Below the pieces are notes generated by a model that was not told the origin of the DNA, did not search any database, and saw only the letters and a program-made list of their open reading frames with translations. Made by a program: the position numbers and the translations under genes. Positions 53,709 through 61,787 of a DNA stretch of 64,000 nt are shown in pieces (the first letter of the stretch is position 1; every line of letters begins with the position of its first letter). This stretch comes from Promicromonospora sp. AC04. Its GTDB lineage: Bacteria; Actinomycetota; Actinomycetes; Actinomycetales; Cellulomonadaceae. The DNA is taken from assembly GCF_003058225.1 (NCBI RefSeq), contig NZ_QBUG01000009.1, positions 270,714-334,713 on the forward strand. Direction: 5' to 3'.

Positions 53709-54734
53709 TCAGCGCAGCGGGAGCCGCGTGACCCAGTACTCCGTGTCTTCCTCGGGCGTCGTGGTGAACCTGGCGTTCGGCAGGTACAGCGCGCCCGCGA
53801 AACGGGCGATCGTGGTGGGCGTGTCGAAGTCGTCGCTGGTCAGGATCCGCACGACCCGACCGTCCGACGCCGTCCGGTCGAGCCGCACCGTCGCCACCTG
53901 GTTCTGGGTGTTCTGCGCGACGTAGAGCGTGCGGCCGACGCGGAGCAGGCCGTCGCCGTTGGTGAGCCGGTCGTCGCCGAGGTCCACGAGCTCGGCGTGC
54001 CCGTCGTCCGGGTCGACCCGGAACAGGTTGCCGGTCGTGGAGTTCACGACGAGCAGCGACCTGCCGTCGGGAGACGTCGTGATGCCGTTGGCGTTGAAGC
54101 CGTCGACCTGCTCCCAGTCGCCGTGCAGGGCCAGCTCGTCGAACGTGTCCGTGGGCGCCCCGCGCCGCCCCAGGTGCAGCCGGTAGACCACCGCCCGCTG
54201 GGAGTCGGTGAAGTAGGCGTAGTCGTCGGTGAGGACGACGTCGTTCACGAACCCGCCGCCGAAGTCGTACGTCGCGAGGACCTCGCCCGAGCGCCCGTCG
54301 ACGACGCGGGCGTCGCCGCCGGCACCGCCGGCGACGCGGGCGTCGCCGCCGGCACCGCCGGCGACGAACAGGCGGCCGCGCACGTCGACGGTGAGCCCCA
54401 CCGACGACGTGCCCGGGCCCTGGCTGATCACCTCGCCCTCGCCGGTCAGGAGGCTGGCGCGGTAGATGTCGCCGTCGGCCAGGGAGCCGAACCATGCGAT
54501 CGGGCCGGCGGTCGTGATGCCCTCGGGCCGGAACCCGTCGGGCAGGTCGATCCGGTCCGGGAGCTCGATCTGGGGGAAGGGGTCGCGCAGCCCGTGGGTG
54601 ACCTGCCGCGCGGGGGTGCTGGACGCGTTGCCGGGTGTGGTGGGTGCGGCGACGGCTGTCGCCGGGACGGCCGCGAGCGTGATCGCGGCAAGGATGGCCG
54701 TCAAGGTGGCCAGACGCTTGGGGTGGCTGAACAT
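53709..54734 (-). CDS. Secreted SMP-30/NHL-type beta-propeller protein
   Basis: 341 aa. Sec-type signal peptide at residues 1-31 (RLATLTAILAAITLAAVPATAVAA). The mature part has FRPEGITTAGPIAWFGSLADGDIYRASLLTGEG, then blades with GFVNDVVLTDDYAYFTDS, FNANGITTSPDGRSLLVVNSTTGNLFRVD and LTNGDGLLRVGRTLYVAQN, as in superoxide-dismutase-like or SMP-30/gluconolactonase propellers of actinobacteria. The ATG at 54734 has GGAGG 6 nt upstream. Function unknown; extracellular. A perfect 30-bp duplication lies in one blade. Confidence 0.85.
   Translation of the reverse strand: MFSHPKRLATLTAILAAITLAAVPATAVAAPTTPGNASSTPARQVTHGLRDPFPQIELPDRIDLPDGFRPEGITTAGPIAWFGSLADGDIYRASLLTGEGEVISQGPGTSSVGLTVDVRGRLFVAGGAGGDARVAGGAGGDARVVDGRSGEVLATYDFGGGFVNDVVLTDDYAYFTDSQRAVVYRLHLGRRGAPTDTFDELALHGDWEQVDGFNANGITTSPDGRSLLVVNSTTGNLFRVDPDDGHAELVDLGDDRLTNGDGLLRVGRTLYVAQNTQNQVATVRLDRTASDGRVVRILTSDDFDTPTTIARFAGALYLPNARFTTTPEEDTEYWVTRLPLR
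54303..54362 (-). repeat. Perfect 30-bp tandem duplication in the propeller gene
   Basis: Two identical 30-bp units at 54303-54332 and 54333-54362 encode AGGAGGDARV twice. Identity of the copies suggests a recent slippage or recombination event, and copy number may vary between isolates. Confidence 0.95.
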
Positions 54735-54869
54735 CTGTGTCCTCCGTCCGTCGGACAACACGGTACGACGGTTATCCGTGGGATACGGGACATTTACCCA
54801 CCCAGTAAAAGTGTGCCAAGCGGTCGATTCCGACGCGGCCTCGGCCCGGACGCGAGGGCGCGTCCCGGC

Positions 54870-57422
54870 TCAGCCCTGGCCCGGCAGGTCCACCACGACG
54901 TCCGCCGGCGACTTGTCCGGGCGCCAGCCGCGCCACACGGAGTGCCGCATGCGGCGCTCGCCCGAGGCGCCGTCCGGGCCATCGGCCCAGTCGGCGTACG
55001 TCACCTCGCCCACCAGCCTGGGCGTGACCCAGCGGGCGTCCGACGCGTCCTCCGCGGGCACGCCGGACACACCCGGCGTCTTGCGCTCCATGCCCTGCAG
55101 CCGGGTGGTGATGTCCCGGCGCTCACGCTCGGTGAAGCCCGTCCCGACGCGTCCGACGTAGCGCAGGCCGTCGCCGTCGGGCACCTCGTCCGGGATCGCC
55201 ATGAGCAGCGAGCCCATCACGGAGGGGTCCGCCCGGCCCGGCCGCCAGCCCACGACGACCACCTCCTGCATCGCCTTGTGCTTGACCTTGAGCCACTCCC
55301 GCGAGCGCCGTCCCGCGTAGGTGGAGGTGCGGCGCTTGGCGACGACGCCCTCCAGCCGCAGGGTGCGGGAGGTGCGCAGGGCGGCGTCGAGGTCGCCGTC
55401 GAACGCGGGCGGGAGGTGAATGGGGGCGCGGGGCGTGACGAGGGACTCCAGCAGCTCGCGGCGCTCGGTGTAGGGGCGGTCGGTGACGTCGTTGCCGTCG
55501 GCCTGCAGGACGTCGAACAGCATGAGGTCGACCTGGACGCGGGCCCGGGCGCGTGCGACGTCGCGCTCCTTGTGCAGGTTGGCGCGGTGCTGGAGGCGGC
55601 GGAAGTCTGGGCGGCCGTCGCGGTCGAGGGCGACGATCTCGCCGTCGAGCACCGCGGGGAGCCGGGCCGGGTCCACCTGGGCGGCGAGCGCCCCCAGCTC
55701 GGGGAAGGTGACGGTGAGGTCCTGGCCGGAGCGGCTGATCAGGCGCACCGTCTCGGGGTCCTGGAGGTGTGCGAGGGTGCGGAACCCGTCCCATTTCATC
55801 TCGAAGGCCCAGTCGTCGGGCTGAGCCAGCTCGCCGGGGTTGGCGGCGGCGGCAAGCATGGGGCGCCGCTTGTTCTCACGCTGAGCTTCTCGTGGAGTGC
55901 TGGGTTCGTGCGGGGCCGGGGCCTCCTGGCCCGGCAGCTGTCCAGCGCTCAGCGGCTGCGGGGTGCCGGGCTGGGCCTTGGTGAGGTGGATCAGCCAGTT
56001 GTTCTCGGCGTCGCCGTCGCGGCCGCCCGTGCGGATCAGGGCCAGGCGGCGGGGGCCGCGGTCGGCGGAGCGGAGGGTGACGATCACCTCGTCGTCGCGC
56101 CACTTCTCCAGGTCGTAGGTGCCAGAGTCCCAGATCGTCACCTCGCCGGCGCCGTACTCGCCGCCCGGGATCGACCCCTCGAAGGACCCGTACTCGAGCG
56201 GGTGGTCCTCGGTCTGTACGGCCAGGTGGTTCTTGCCCGGGTCCGTGGGCTCGCCGCGGGGGAGCGCCCAGCTGACGAGCACGCCGTCGTGCTCAAGGCG
56301 GAAGTCCCAGTGCAGACGGCGGGCGTGGTGCTCCTGGATGACGAAGGTGGGCTGGGCCTCGTCGGGCGACGCGGTGGTCGAGCCGGTCGCAGCCGGGGTC
56401 TCTGCGGGCTCGGCCTTCGGTGTGCCGTCGGGCCCGAACGGTTCGGGGGTCTTGGCCGGGTCGCGCTTGGCGCGGTAGGTCTCCAGCTTCTGGAAAGTGG
56501 CCAGGCGCTCCGGCGTCGGCTCCAGGGCGGAGAGGTGCCCCTCCAGGAGGGGCGCGAGGAGGTCGCCGTCGGCGGCGACGCGCGCGACGACGTCCTCGGG
56601 GGTGAGCTGGGCCAGGTCCGGGTCGTCGAGCTCCGCCCAGGTGCGGGGCGCGGCCACCCAGGGGTGGTCGAGCCCGCGCAGGGAGTAGGGCGCGATGGTG
56701 GTCTTGCTGCCGTTGTTCTGCGACCAGTCGACAAGCACCTTGCCCGGCCGCAGGGTCTTGCTCATGTCGCTGACGACGAGATCGGGGTGCTCGGCCTCGA
56801 GGTAGCGGGCGAGCTCGTGCGCGACGGCGGACACGGCGTCGGAGTCGAGCCGGGTGTCGGCCGCCTTGCCCAGGGCCGCGTACAGGTGGATGCCCTTGGA
56901 CCCGGACGTGACGGGGTACGGCTCCAGGCCCATGCCCTGCAGGATCTCGCGGGCCCAGCGGGCGACCTGCGCGCACTCGGGCAGGCCGGCGCCCGGCCCG
57001 GGGTCGAGGTCCAGCACGAGGCGGTCCGGGTCGAGGCGCACCCCCGTGCGGCCGAACTGCCACTGCGGCGTGTGCAGCTCGAGGGTTGCCGTCTGGCCCA
57101 GCCAGGTAAGGGTTGCCAGGTCGTTTACCAGCACGTAGTCGTTGGCCGACTTCTTGTGCTGGATCGACCGCCGCTTGACCCAGTCGGGGGTGGAGGCGTC
57201 GAGGTTCTTCTGGAAGAACATCTGCCCGCCCGTGCCGTCGGGCCACCGCTTGCGCGTGGCGGGGCGGTTGGCGGCGTGCGGCAGCAGCACGGGCGCCACC
57301 TGCGCCAGGTAGTGCAGCACCTCGCCCTTGGTGGTGCCCGACGCCGGGTACAGCACCTTGTCGAGATTGCTCAGGCGCAGGCGGTGGCCGTCCACCGTGA
57401 CCATGTGCTGGGTGCCCGCCAT
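54870..57422 (-). CDS. ligD: Multifunctional NHEJ DNA ligase D
   Basis: 850 aa with domains in the mycobacterial order polymerase, phosphoesterase, ligase. Polymerase (about 1-300): LSNLDKVLYPASG, WPDGTGGQMFFQKN, LVLDLDPGPGAGLPECAQVA with the metal Asp pair, and SGSKGIHLYAAL. Phosphoesterase (about 360-510): VIQEHHARRLHWDFRLEHDGVLVSWALPRG. Ligase (about 525-850): catalytic Lys in AFEMKWDGFRTLAHL, then LDGEIVALD, EGVVAKRR and the OB-fold. It repairs double-strand breaks with Ku, encoded 2.5 kb to the right on the other strand. The GTG at 57425 is an alternative start. Confidence 0.95.
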   Translation of the reverse strand: MAGTQHMVTVDGHRLRLSNLDKVLYPASGTTKGEVLHYLAQVAPVLLPHAANRPATRKRWPDGTGGQMFFQKNLDASTPDWVKRRSIQHKKSANDYVLVNDLATLTWLGQTATLELHTPQWQFGRTGVRLDPDRLVLDLDPGPGAGLPECAQVARWAREILQGMGLEPYPVTSGSKGIHLYAALGKAADTRLDSDAVSAVAHELARYLEAEHPDLVVSDMSKTLRPGKVLVDWSQNNGSKTTIAPYSLRGLDHPWVAAPRTWAELDDPDLAQLTPEDVVARVAADGDLLAPLLEGHLSALEPTPERLATFQKLETYRAKRDPAKTPEPFGPDGTPKAEPAETPAATGSTTASPDEAQPTFVIQEHHARRLHWDFRLEHDGVLVSWALPRGEPTDPGKNHLAVQTEDHPLEYGSFEGSIPGGEYGAGEVTIWDSGTYDLEKWRDDEVIVTLRSADRGPRRLALIRTGGRDGDAENNWLIHLTKAQPGTPQPLSAGQLPGQEAPAPHEPSTPREAQRENKRRPMLAAAANPGELAQPDDWAFEMKWDGFRTLAHLQDPETVRLISRSGQDLTVTFPELGALAAQVDPARLPAVLDGEIVALDRDGRPDFRRLQHRANLHKERDVARARARVQVDLMLFDVLQADGNDVTDRPYTERRELLESLVTPRAPIHLPPAFDGDLDAALRTSRTLRLEGVVAKRRTSTYAGRRSREWLKVKHKAMQEVVVVGWRPGRADPSVMGSLLMAIPDEVPDGDGLRYVGRVGTGFTERERRDITTRLQGMERKTPGVSGVPAEDASDARWVTPRLVGEVTYADWADGPDGASGERRMRHSVWRGWRPDKSPADVVVDLPGQG

Positions 57423-57541
57423 CACACCATCGTGCCGCCGGGGGCCGCGTCCTGCCCAGTTCTCGCGCCCGCTCCGGGGGTCGCCGAAATCACTTGACGC
57501 TGTGTCGTGACCGCGCTGACAACTCCGCTAGGCTCCGGCGA

Positions 57542-57865
57542 GTGATTTCGGATGACATCGCGATCGATGCGATCGCAAGGCCTCTGACGGCGGCCGGCGA
57601 CGCTCCTTCGATCGGCCGGCCCGCGCGGCTCACCGTCTACGGCGCCGAGTGGTGCCGCGACTGCCGCCGCAGCAAGGCGGTGCTCGACGTGCGCCGCGTG
57701 GACTACGTCTACGTGGACCTCGCCGCAGAGCCCGCCCGTGCCGACGAGGCCGAGGCGCTGACCGGGCGCAAGACCATCCCGGTCCTGGTGTTCCCCGACG
57801 GCGAGCAGCTCGTGGAGCCCACGAACGCGGAGCTCTGCGCGAAGCTGGACCGCGCGGGCCTCTGA
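57542..57865 (+). CDS. Glutaredoxin-like (mycoredoxin-type) protein
   Basis: 107 aa from a GTG at 57542. Thioredoxin fold with LTVYGAEWCRDCRRSKAVLD (redox C-R-D-C) and TGRKTIPVLVFPDGEQLVEPTNAELCAKL. Mycoredoxins reduce mycothiol mixed disulfides in actinobacteria; the motif differs from the usual CGYC/CPWC forms, so reductase specificity is uncertain. TAGGCT at 57529-57534 ends 7 nt before the GTG (leaderless pattern). An 11-bp inverted repeat CCGAAATCACT (57484-57494) / AGTGATTTCGG (57541-57551) brackets the promoter and includes the start codon. Sits between ligD and ku. Confidence 0.82.
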   Translation: MISDDIAIDAIARPLTAAGDAPSIGRPARLTVYGAEWCRDCRRSKAVLDVRRVDYVYVDLAAEPARADEAEALTGRKTIPVLVFPDGEQLVEPTNAELCAKLDRAGL

Positions 57866-57951
57866 CGCCGTCCGCGGCCCGGCCCCGGCCGGGTGACAGC
57901 CGCACCTGAGGCGGGCCCGGTGCGTCGGCGGAGACCGAAAACCTGGGCATG

Positions 57952-57972
57952 TAGTGCGCTTGGGGCGCACTA
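57952..57972 (+). promoter_or_regulatory. Palindrome at the ku promoter
   Basis: TAGTGCGC (57952-57959) and GCGCACTA (57965-57972) are a perfect 8-bp inverted repeat with a 5-nt spacer, ending 7 nt before the ku ATG. TATAGA overlaps its right arm. Either an operator or a 5' hairpin; no known regulator is assigned. Confidence 0.5.
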
Positions 57973-57979
57973 TAGACGG

Positions 57980-58804
57980 ATGAGGGCGATCTGGAAGGGT
58001 GCCGTGACCTTCGGTCTCGTCAACGTCCCGGTCAAGCTGTACAGCGCGACCGAGGACCACGACGTGCCGCTCCACCAGGTGCACGACGCCGACGGCGGAC
58101 GTATCCGGTACAAGCGCGTGTGCGAGGTCGACGGCGAGGTGGTGCCGTACGAGCACATCGACCGTGCCTACGACGACGGCGAGCGCACCGTGGTGCTCAC
58201 CAAGCAGGACCTCGCCGACCTCCCCGCCGAGCGGGACCGTGAGATCTCGGTGGTCGAGTTCGTGCCCAGCGAGCAGATCGACCCGATCATGCTCGACCGG
58301 ACGTACTACCTGGAGCCCGACTCCAAGTCCACGAAGGCGTACGTGCTGCTGCGCCGCACGCTCGAGGAGACCGACCGCACCGCCGTCGTGAAGTTCGCCC
58401 TGAGGCAGCGCACCCGGCTGGCGGCGCTGCGCGTGCGGGATGAGGTCCTCGTGCTGCAGACCCTCCTGTGGGCCGACGAGATCCGCGAGGCCGCGTTCCC
58501 GTCCCTCGACGAGCCCGCGAAGGTCACCGACAAGGAGCTCACGATGTCGGCCCAGCTCGTCAGCAGCTTCGAGGCGGACTTCACGCCCGAGGACTACGAG
58601 GACGAGTACCAGGTGCAGCTGCGCAAGCTCGTCGAGGCGAAGCTCGAGGCGGGCGAGACCGTCGACACGGCGGCGACCTTCGGCGAGGCGGCCGAGGGTG
58701 AGGGTGAGGGTGCCGAGGTCGTCGACCTCATGGAGGCGCTCAAGCGCAGCGTCGCGGACGCGAAGAAGTCCCGCGGGACTAGCAAGTCCCGCAAGACGGG
58801 CTAG
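57980..58804 (+). CDS. ku: Non-homologous end joining protein Ku
   Basis: 274 aa. The bacterial Ku core opens [55 protein letters not shown] and continues to about 255, followed by a basic tail (KRSVADAKKSRGTSKSRKTG) that in bacterial Ku helps DNA binding and LigD recruitment. The homodimer rings broken DNA ends and stimulates LigD. The ATG at 57980 is the universal start (MRAIWKG); the upstream frame is Arg/Pro-rich. A palindrome lies directly before it. Confidence 0.95.
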   Translation: MRAIWKGAVTFGLVNVPVKLYSATEDHDVPLHQVHDADGGRIRYKRVCEVDGEVVPYEHIDRAYDDGERTVVLTKQDLADLPAERDREISVVEFVPSEQIDPIMLDRTYYLEPDSKSTKAYVLLRRTLEETDRTAVVKFALRQRTRLAALRVRDEVLVLQTLLWADEIREAAFPSLDEPAKVTDKELTMSAQLVSSFEADFTPEDYEDEYQVQLRKLVEAKLEAGETVDTAATFGEAAEGEGEGAEVVDLMEALKRSVADAKKSRGTSKSRKTG

Positions 58805-59270
58805 CCGGTGCGCTCGGTGCGCTCGGCGCGTTGGGACTCGTGGGAGCACCGACCCGCCGAACCGCAAGCTGATCGTCACGTCGGGCGCCGAGCCGCAAGT
58901 CCCACGTCCAAGCGGGTGTTCAGCCACGTGTTCGCTGCGGCTCGGCGCCGGAGAACACCTTCAAGCTGCGGTTCGACGACGGCCTGCGATCCGATCAACG
59001 CGTAACCTGCGGTTCGACGCCGGAGGGCCGCGCGGGCCAGACGTGGAACTTGCGGTTCGGCGCCGCCGTCGTGCACTGGGCCGTCCAGGGTCCTCGCCGC
59101 GGACATCGCCGCTGTGCGCTGCCGCCACCCGCCCCCCTGCTGTCCGCCCCCCCCAGCTGTCCGCCGTCCGCCGTCCGCCGGGCGCTGTCCGTTGTCCGCC
59201 GAGCGCCGGGCACCGGCGCCGGCCGGCAAGCGGCGGGTGGGTGCACCGGGGGCGTGAAAAGGTAGTGGTG
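58805..59270. repeat. Gene-free gap with long-range palindrome of the CGAACCGCAA family
   Basis: No credible gene. Arms 58884-58908 and 59040-59064 (GGCGCCGA-CCGCAAGT-CCACGTC) pair over 25 bp with 2 mismatches and enclose further copies of the core near 58857, 58937, 58963-58975 and 59008-59016 in either orientation. This is the same core and architecture as the hut element at 5918-6069. From about 59105 to 59215 the gap continues as a (GTCCGCC)n-type low-complexity run. Confidence 0.85.
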
Positions 59271-60938
59271 ATGCGCCGTTCCAATCCGCCCCGCTGGCTG
59301 CGCTGGACCCTTGTCGGTGTGGCCGCAGCCCTCGTGTGCCTGACGTTCGGCGTCACGACGGCGCGGGCCGACCTCAGCCTCGGCCCGCACGAGGCGACCT
59401 ACGCGGTCACGGCCGACGACGAGCTCGTCGCCGACCTCGGCCCGCTCGGCACCGTCGTGACCGATTCCCCGCTGCCGCTCACCCTCGGCGTGCGGATCAC
59501 TGTGCACGAGATCCCCGCCGACCTCTCGGCCGTGGACGCGGCCAGCTTCGACGCGCTCTCGGGCGACCTCGACGGGTACCTCCAGTTCTTCGACTCCCCG
59601 CAGCAGACGGTGCGCACGGTGGCGTCGGCGCTGGCCTGGGACGCGGTCCGCGGGACGGTCGTCGCGGCGCTGGTCGTGGTGGCGGCCGGGTTCGGCCTGC
59701 GGGCCCTGCTGGGCGCCGCCCGACGGCGGGACCTCGCCCGGGTGCTCGGCGCCCGGACCTGGGAGATCACGGCCGGGGCGCTCGTCGTCGTGCTGGTGGC
59801 CGGGACCGCCACCGCGAGCTCGGGACCCGAGGAGCGTGCGGCGCTGCCCGCCTCACCGGTGTTCGAGGGGACCGCCCTGGAGGGCGCGCGCATCACCGGC
59901 CGGCTGGCCGGCGTGATCGACACCTACAGCGGCGAGCTGGTCGAGACCTACCAGGCCAACGAGGTGTTCTACGCGGGCGCCCGCGAGAAGCTCATGAAGG
60001 CCTGGGACGTACGGGCCGCCGAGCAGGAGGCGGCGGAGAGCGAGCAGGACGCCTCGGCGTCGGGCGACCCGGAGGCCACCGACTACGTGACCTTCCTCCT
60101 GGTCTCCGACCTGCACTGCAACACCGGCATGACGCCCCTGATCCGTGACCTGGCCGACCGGCTGGCGCCCGACGTCATGCTCAACGCCGGCGACACCACC
60201 ATCAACGGGACGAGCGTGGAGTCGGTCTGCGTGGACTCGTTCGCGTCGGCGGTGCCCGACGGCGTCCCCTTCGTCGTGGCGGACGGCAACCACGACTCGC
60301 GCCTGACGACGGCCACCGAGCTCGCGAACCGCCAGGTCGTGCTCGACGGGTCCGTCGTCGAGGTGGAGGGCGTGCGGATCCTCGGCGACCGGGATCCGCT
60401 GGAGACGCGGATCGGCGGCGGCACCGTGATCGCGCGCGAGGAGACGCCCGACGAGGCCGGGGAGCGGCTGCGGGACGTCGCGTGCGCGGCAGCGGGGGAG
60501 GCCGGGCTCGGTGGGTTCACCGCCGAGGACCGGGTGGACCTGCTCCTGGTGCACCAGCCCGCCGTCGGCGACGCCGCACTGGAGTCGGGCTGCGTGCCGT
60601 TCCAGGTCTCGGGACACATGCACACGCGGATCGGGCCGGACATCGTGGGATACGGCCTGCGGTACGTGAACGCGAGCACCGGCGGCGCCACGAAGGGGAA
60701 TGCCTCGGTGGGTCCGCTGCGCGACTCCTCCGAGATGACCGTGCTGCGGTTCGACCCGGAGCGGCGCCAGTTCGTGGACTGGCAGCTCGTCGAGGTCACG
60801 CCCGACGGGGAGGCGTTCGTGAGCGAGCGGCAGCTGGTCCCGCCGACGGTCCCGCTGCCCGACGAGGTGCCCGACGACGCGGCCGGCGACGCGACGGGGA
60901 CCGGACGAACACCGTCGCCGGCGCCGTCCGGCAACTAG
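59271..60938 (+). CDS. Membrane-anchored metallophosphoesterase
   Basis: 555 aa. N-terminal membrane segment at about 10-32, two more at about 126-146 and 162-182, then a calcineurin-like phosphoesterase domain from about 275. All metal motifs are present: VSDLHCN (DxH), NAGDTT (GD), VADGNHDS (GNHD), LLVHQPAV, and VSGHMHTR (GHxH). The tail is Pro/Thr/Asp-rich. The catalytic domain should face outside or inside depending on topology; substrate unknown. The start ATG 59271 follows AAAAGG, with GTGs at 59265 and 59268 as alternatives. Its TAG forms part of the -10 box of the next gene. Confidence 0.85.
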   Translation: MRRSNPPRWLRWTLVGVAAALVCLTFGVTTARADLSLGPHEATYAVTADDELVADLGPLGTVVTDSPLPLTLGVRITVHEIPADLSAVDAASFDALSGDLDGYLQFFDSPQQTVRTVASALAWDAVRGTVVAALVVVAAGFGLRALLGAARRRDLARVLGARTWEITAGALVVVLVAGTATASSGPEERAALPASPVFEGTALEGARITGRLAGVIDTYSGELVETYQANEVFYAGAREKLMKAWDVRAAEQEAAESEQDASASGDPEATDYVTFLLVSDLHCNTGMTPLIRDLADRLAPDVMLNAGDTTINGTSVESVCVDSFASAVPDGVPFVVADGNHDSRLTTATELANRQVVLDGSVVEVEGVRILGDRDPLETRIGGGTVIAREETPDEAGERLRDVACAAAGEAGLGGFTAEDRVDLLLVHQPAVGDAALESGCVPFQVSGHMHTRIGPDIVGYGLRYVNASTGGATKGNASVGPLRDSSEMTVLRFDPERRQFVDWQLVEVTPDGEAFVSERQLVPPTVPLPDEVPDDAAGDATGTGRTPSPAPSGN

Positions 60939-60947
60939 GCTCGGGGC

Positions 60948-61709
60948 GTGGAGATCACAACCGACCCGGCCGAGCTGACGCCCGTCGCCCAGGACTACCT
61001 GAAGGCGGTGTGGTCGGCCCAGGAGTGGTCGGACGAGAAGGTGACCACCAAGCACCTGGCCGACCGGCTCGGGGTGGGCGCGTCCACGGTGTCCGAGACG
61101 GTGCGCCGGCTGAGCGGGCAAGGCCTGCTCGAGCACGAGCGGTACGGCGCGATCCGGCTCACCGACGACGGCCGCCGGCTCGCGCTCATGATGGTGCGCC
61201 GCCACCGGCTCCTGGAGACGTTCCTCGTGGACCAGCTCGGGTACGGCTGGGACGAGGTGCACGACGAGGCCGAGGTGCTGGAGCATGCGGTCTCCGACGT
61301 GTTCGTGGAGCGCATGGCCGAGCGCCTGGGAAACCCGTCGCGGGACCCGCACGGAGACCCGATCCCGGCCGCCGACGGCACGGTGGTGCGGCCCGACGCC
61401 GTACCCCTGTCGTCGATGCACGCGGGCGACGCCGGCACGGTGGTCCGCATCTCCGACGCCGACCCCGAGGCGCTGCGCTACCTCGCCGAGCTGGGCCTGG
61501 AGCTGGACATGCGCGTGGAGGTCACGACGCGGCGCGAGTTCGCGGGCACCGTCGCCGTCTCCTGGGTGTGTCCCGCCCCGCGACCGGCCCAGGACGGCGC
61601 CACCGAGGCGCCGTCGGACGCCGATACGGCAGCGGCGCCCGCCGCTGACGAGCGCGTGGCCGATCTCGGCCTGCTGGCGGCGTCCCGCGTGTGGGTGGCG
61701 CAGGAGTAG
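60948..61709 (+). CDS. mntR: DtxR-family manganese-type regulator
   Basis: 253 aa. HTH domain AQDYLKAVWSAQEWSDEKVTTKHLADRLGVGASTVSETVRRLSGQGLLEHERYGAIRLTDDGRR, dimerisation/metal domain VRRHRLLETFLVDQLGYGWDEVHDEAEVLEHAVSD, and a C-terminal FeoA/SH3-like domain (SSMHAGDAGTVVRISD...LGLELDMRVEV). This pattern matches mycobacterial MntR (formerly SirR) better than IdeR, so Mn2+-dependent repression is expected. TAGGCT at 60936-60941, overlapping the preceding stop, ends 6 nt before the GTG (leaderless). An Ala/Asp-rich insertion splits the C-terminal domain. Confidence 0.87.
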   Translation: MEITTDPAELTPVAQDYLKAVWSAQEWSDEKVTTKHLADRLGVGASTVSETVRRLSGQGLLEHERYGAIRLTDDGRRLALMMVRRHRLLETFLVDQLGYGWDEVHDEAEVLEHAVSDVFVERMAERLGNPSRDPHGDPIPAADGTVVRPDAVPLSSMHAGDAGTVVRISDADPEALRYLAELGLELDMRVEVTTRREFAGTVAVSWVCPAPRPAQDGATEAPSDADTAAAPAADERVADLGLLAASRVWVAQE

Positions 61710-61787
61710 TCTCTCCCCGTTCCCCTTGCTCGTCGCCGGTGTCGTCGACGGTAACCCCGAATCGATACGACACTTCCTGGAGACGCC

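Noticed and set aside
60948..61709. DtxR-family gene considered as the regulator (IdeR) of the 50709 iron box
   Set aside because: Its sequence follows the MntR/SirR subgroup; the IdeR gene is probably elsewhere in the genome.
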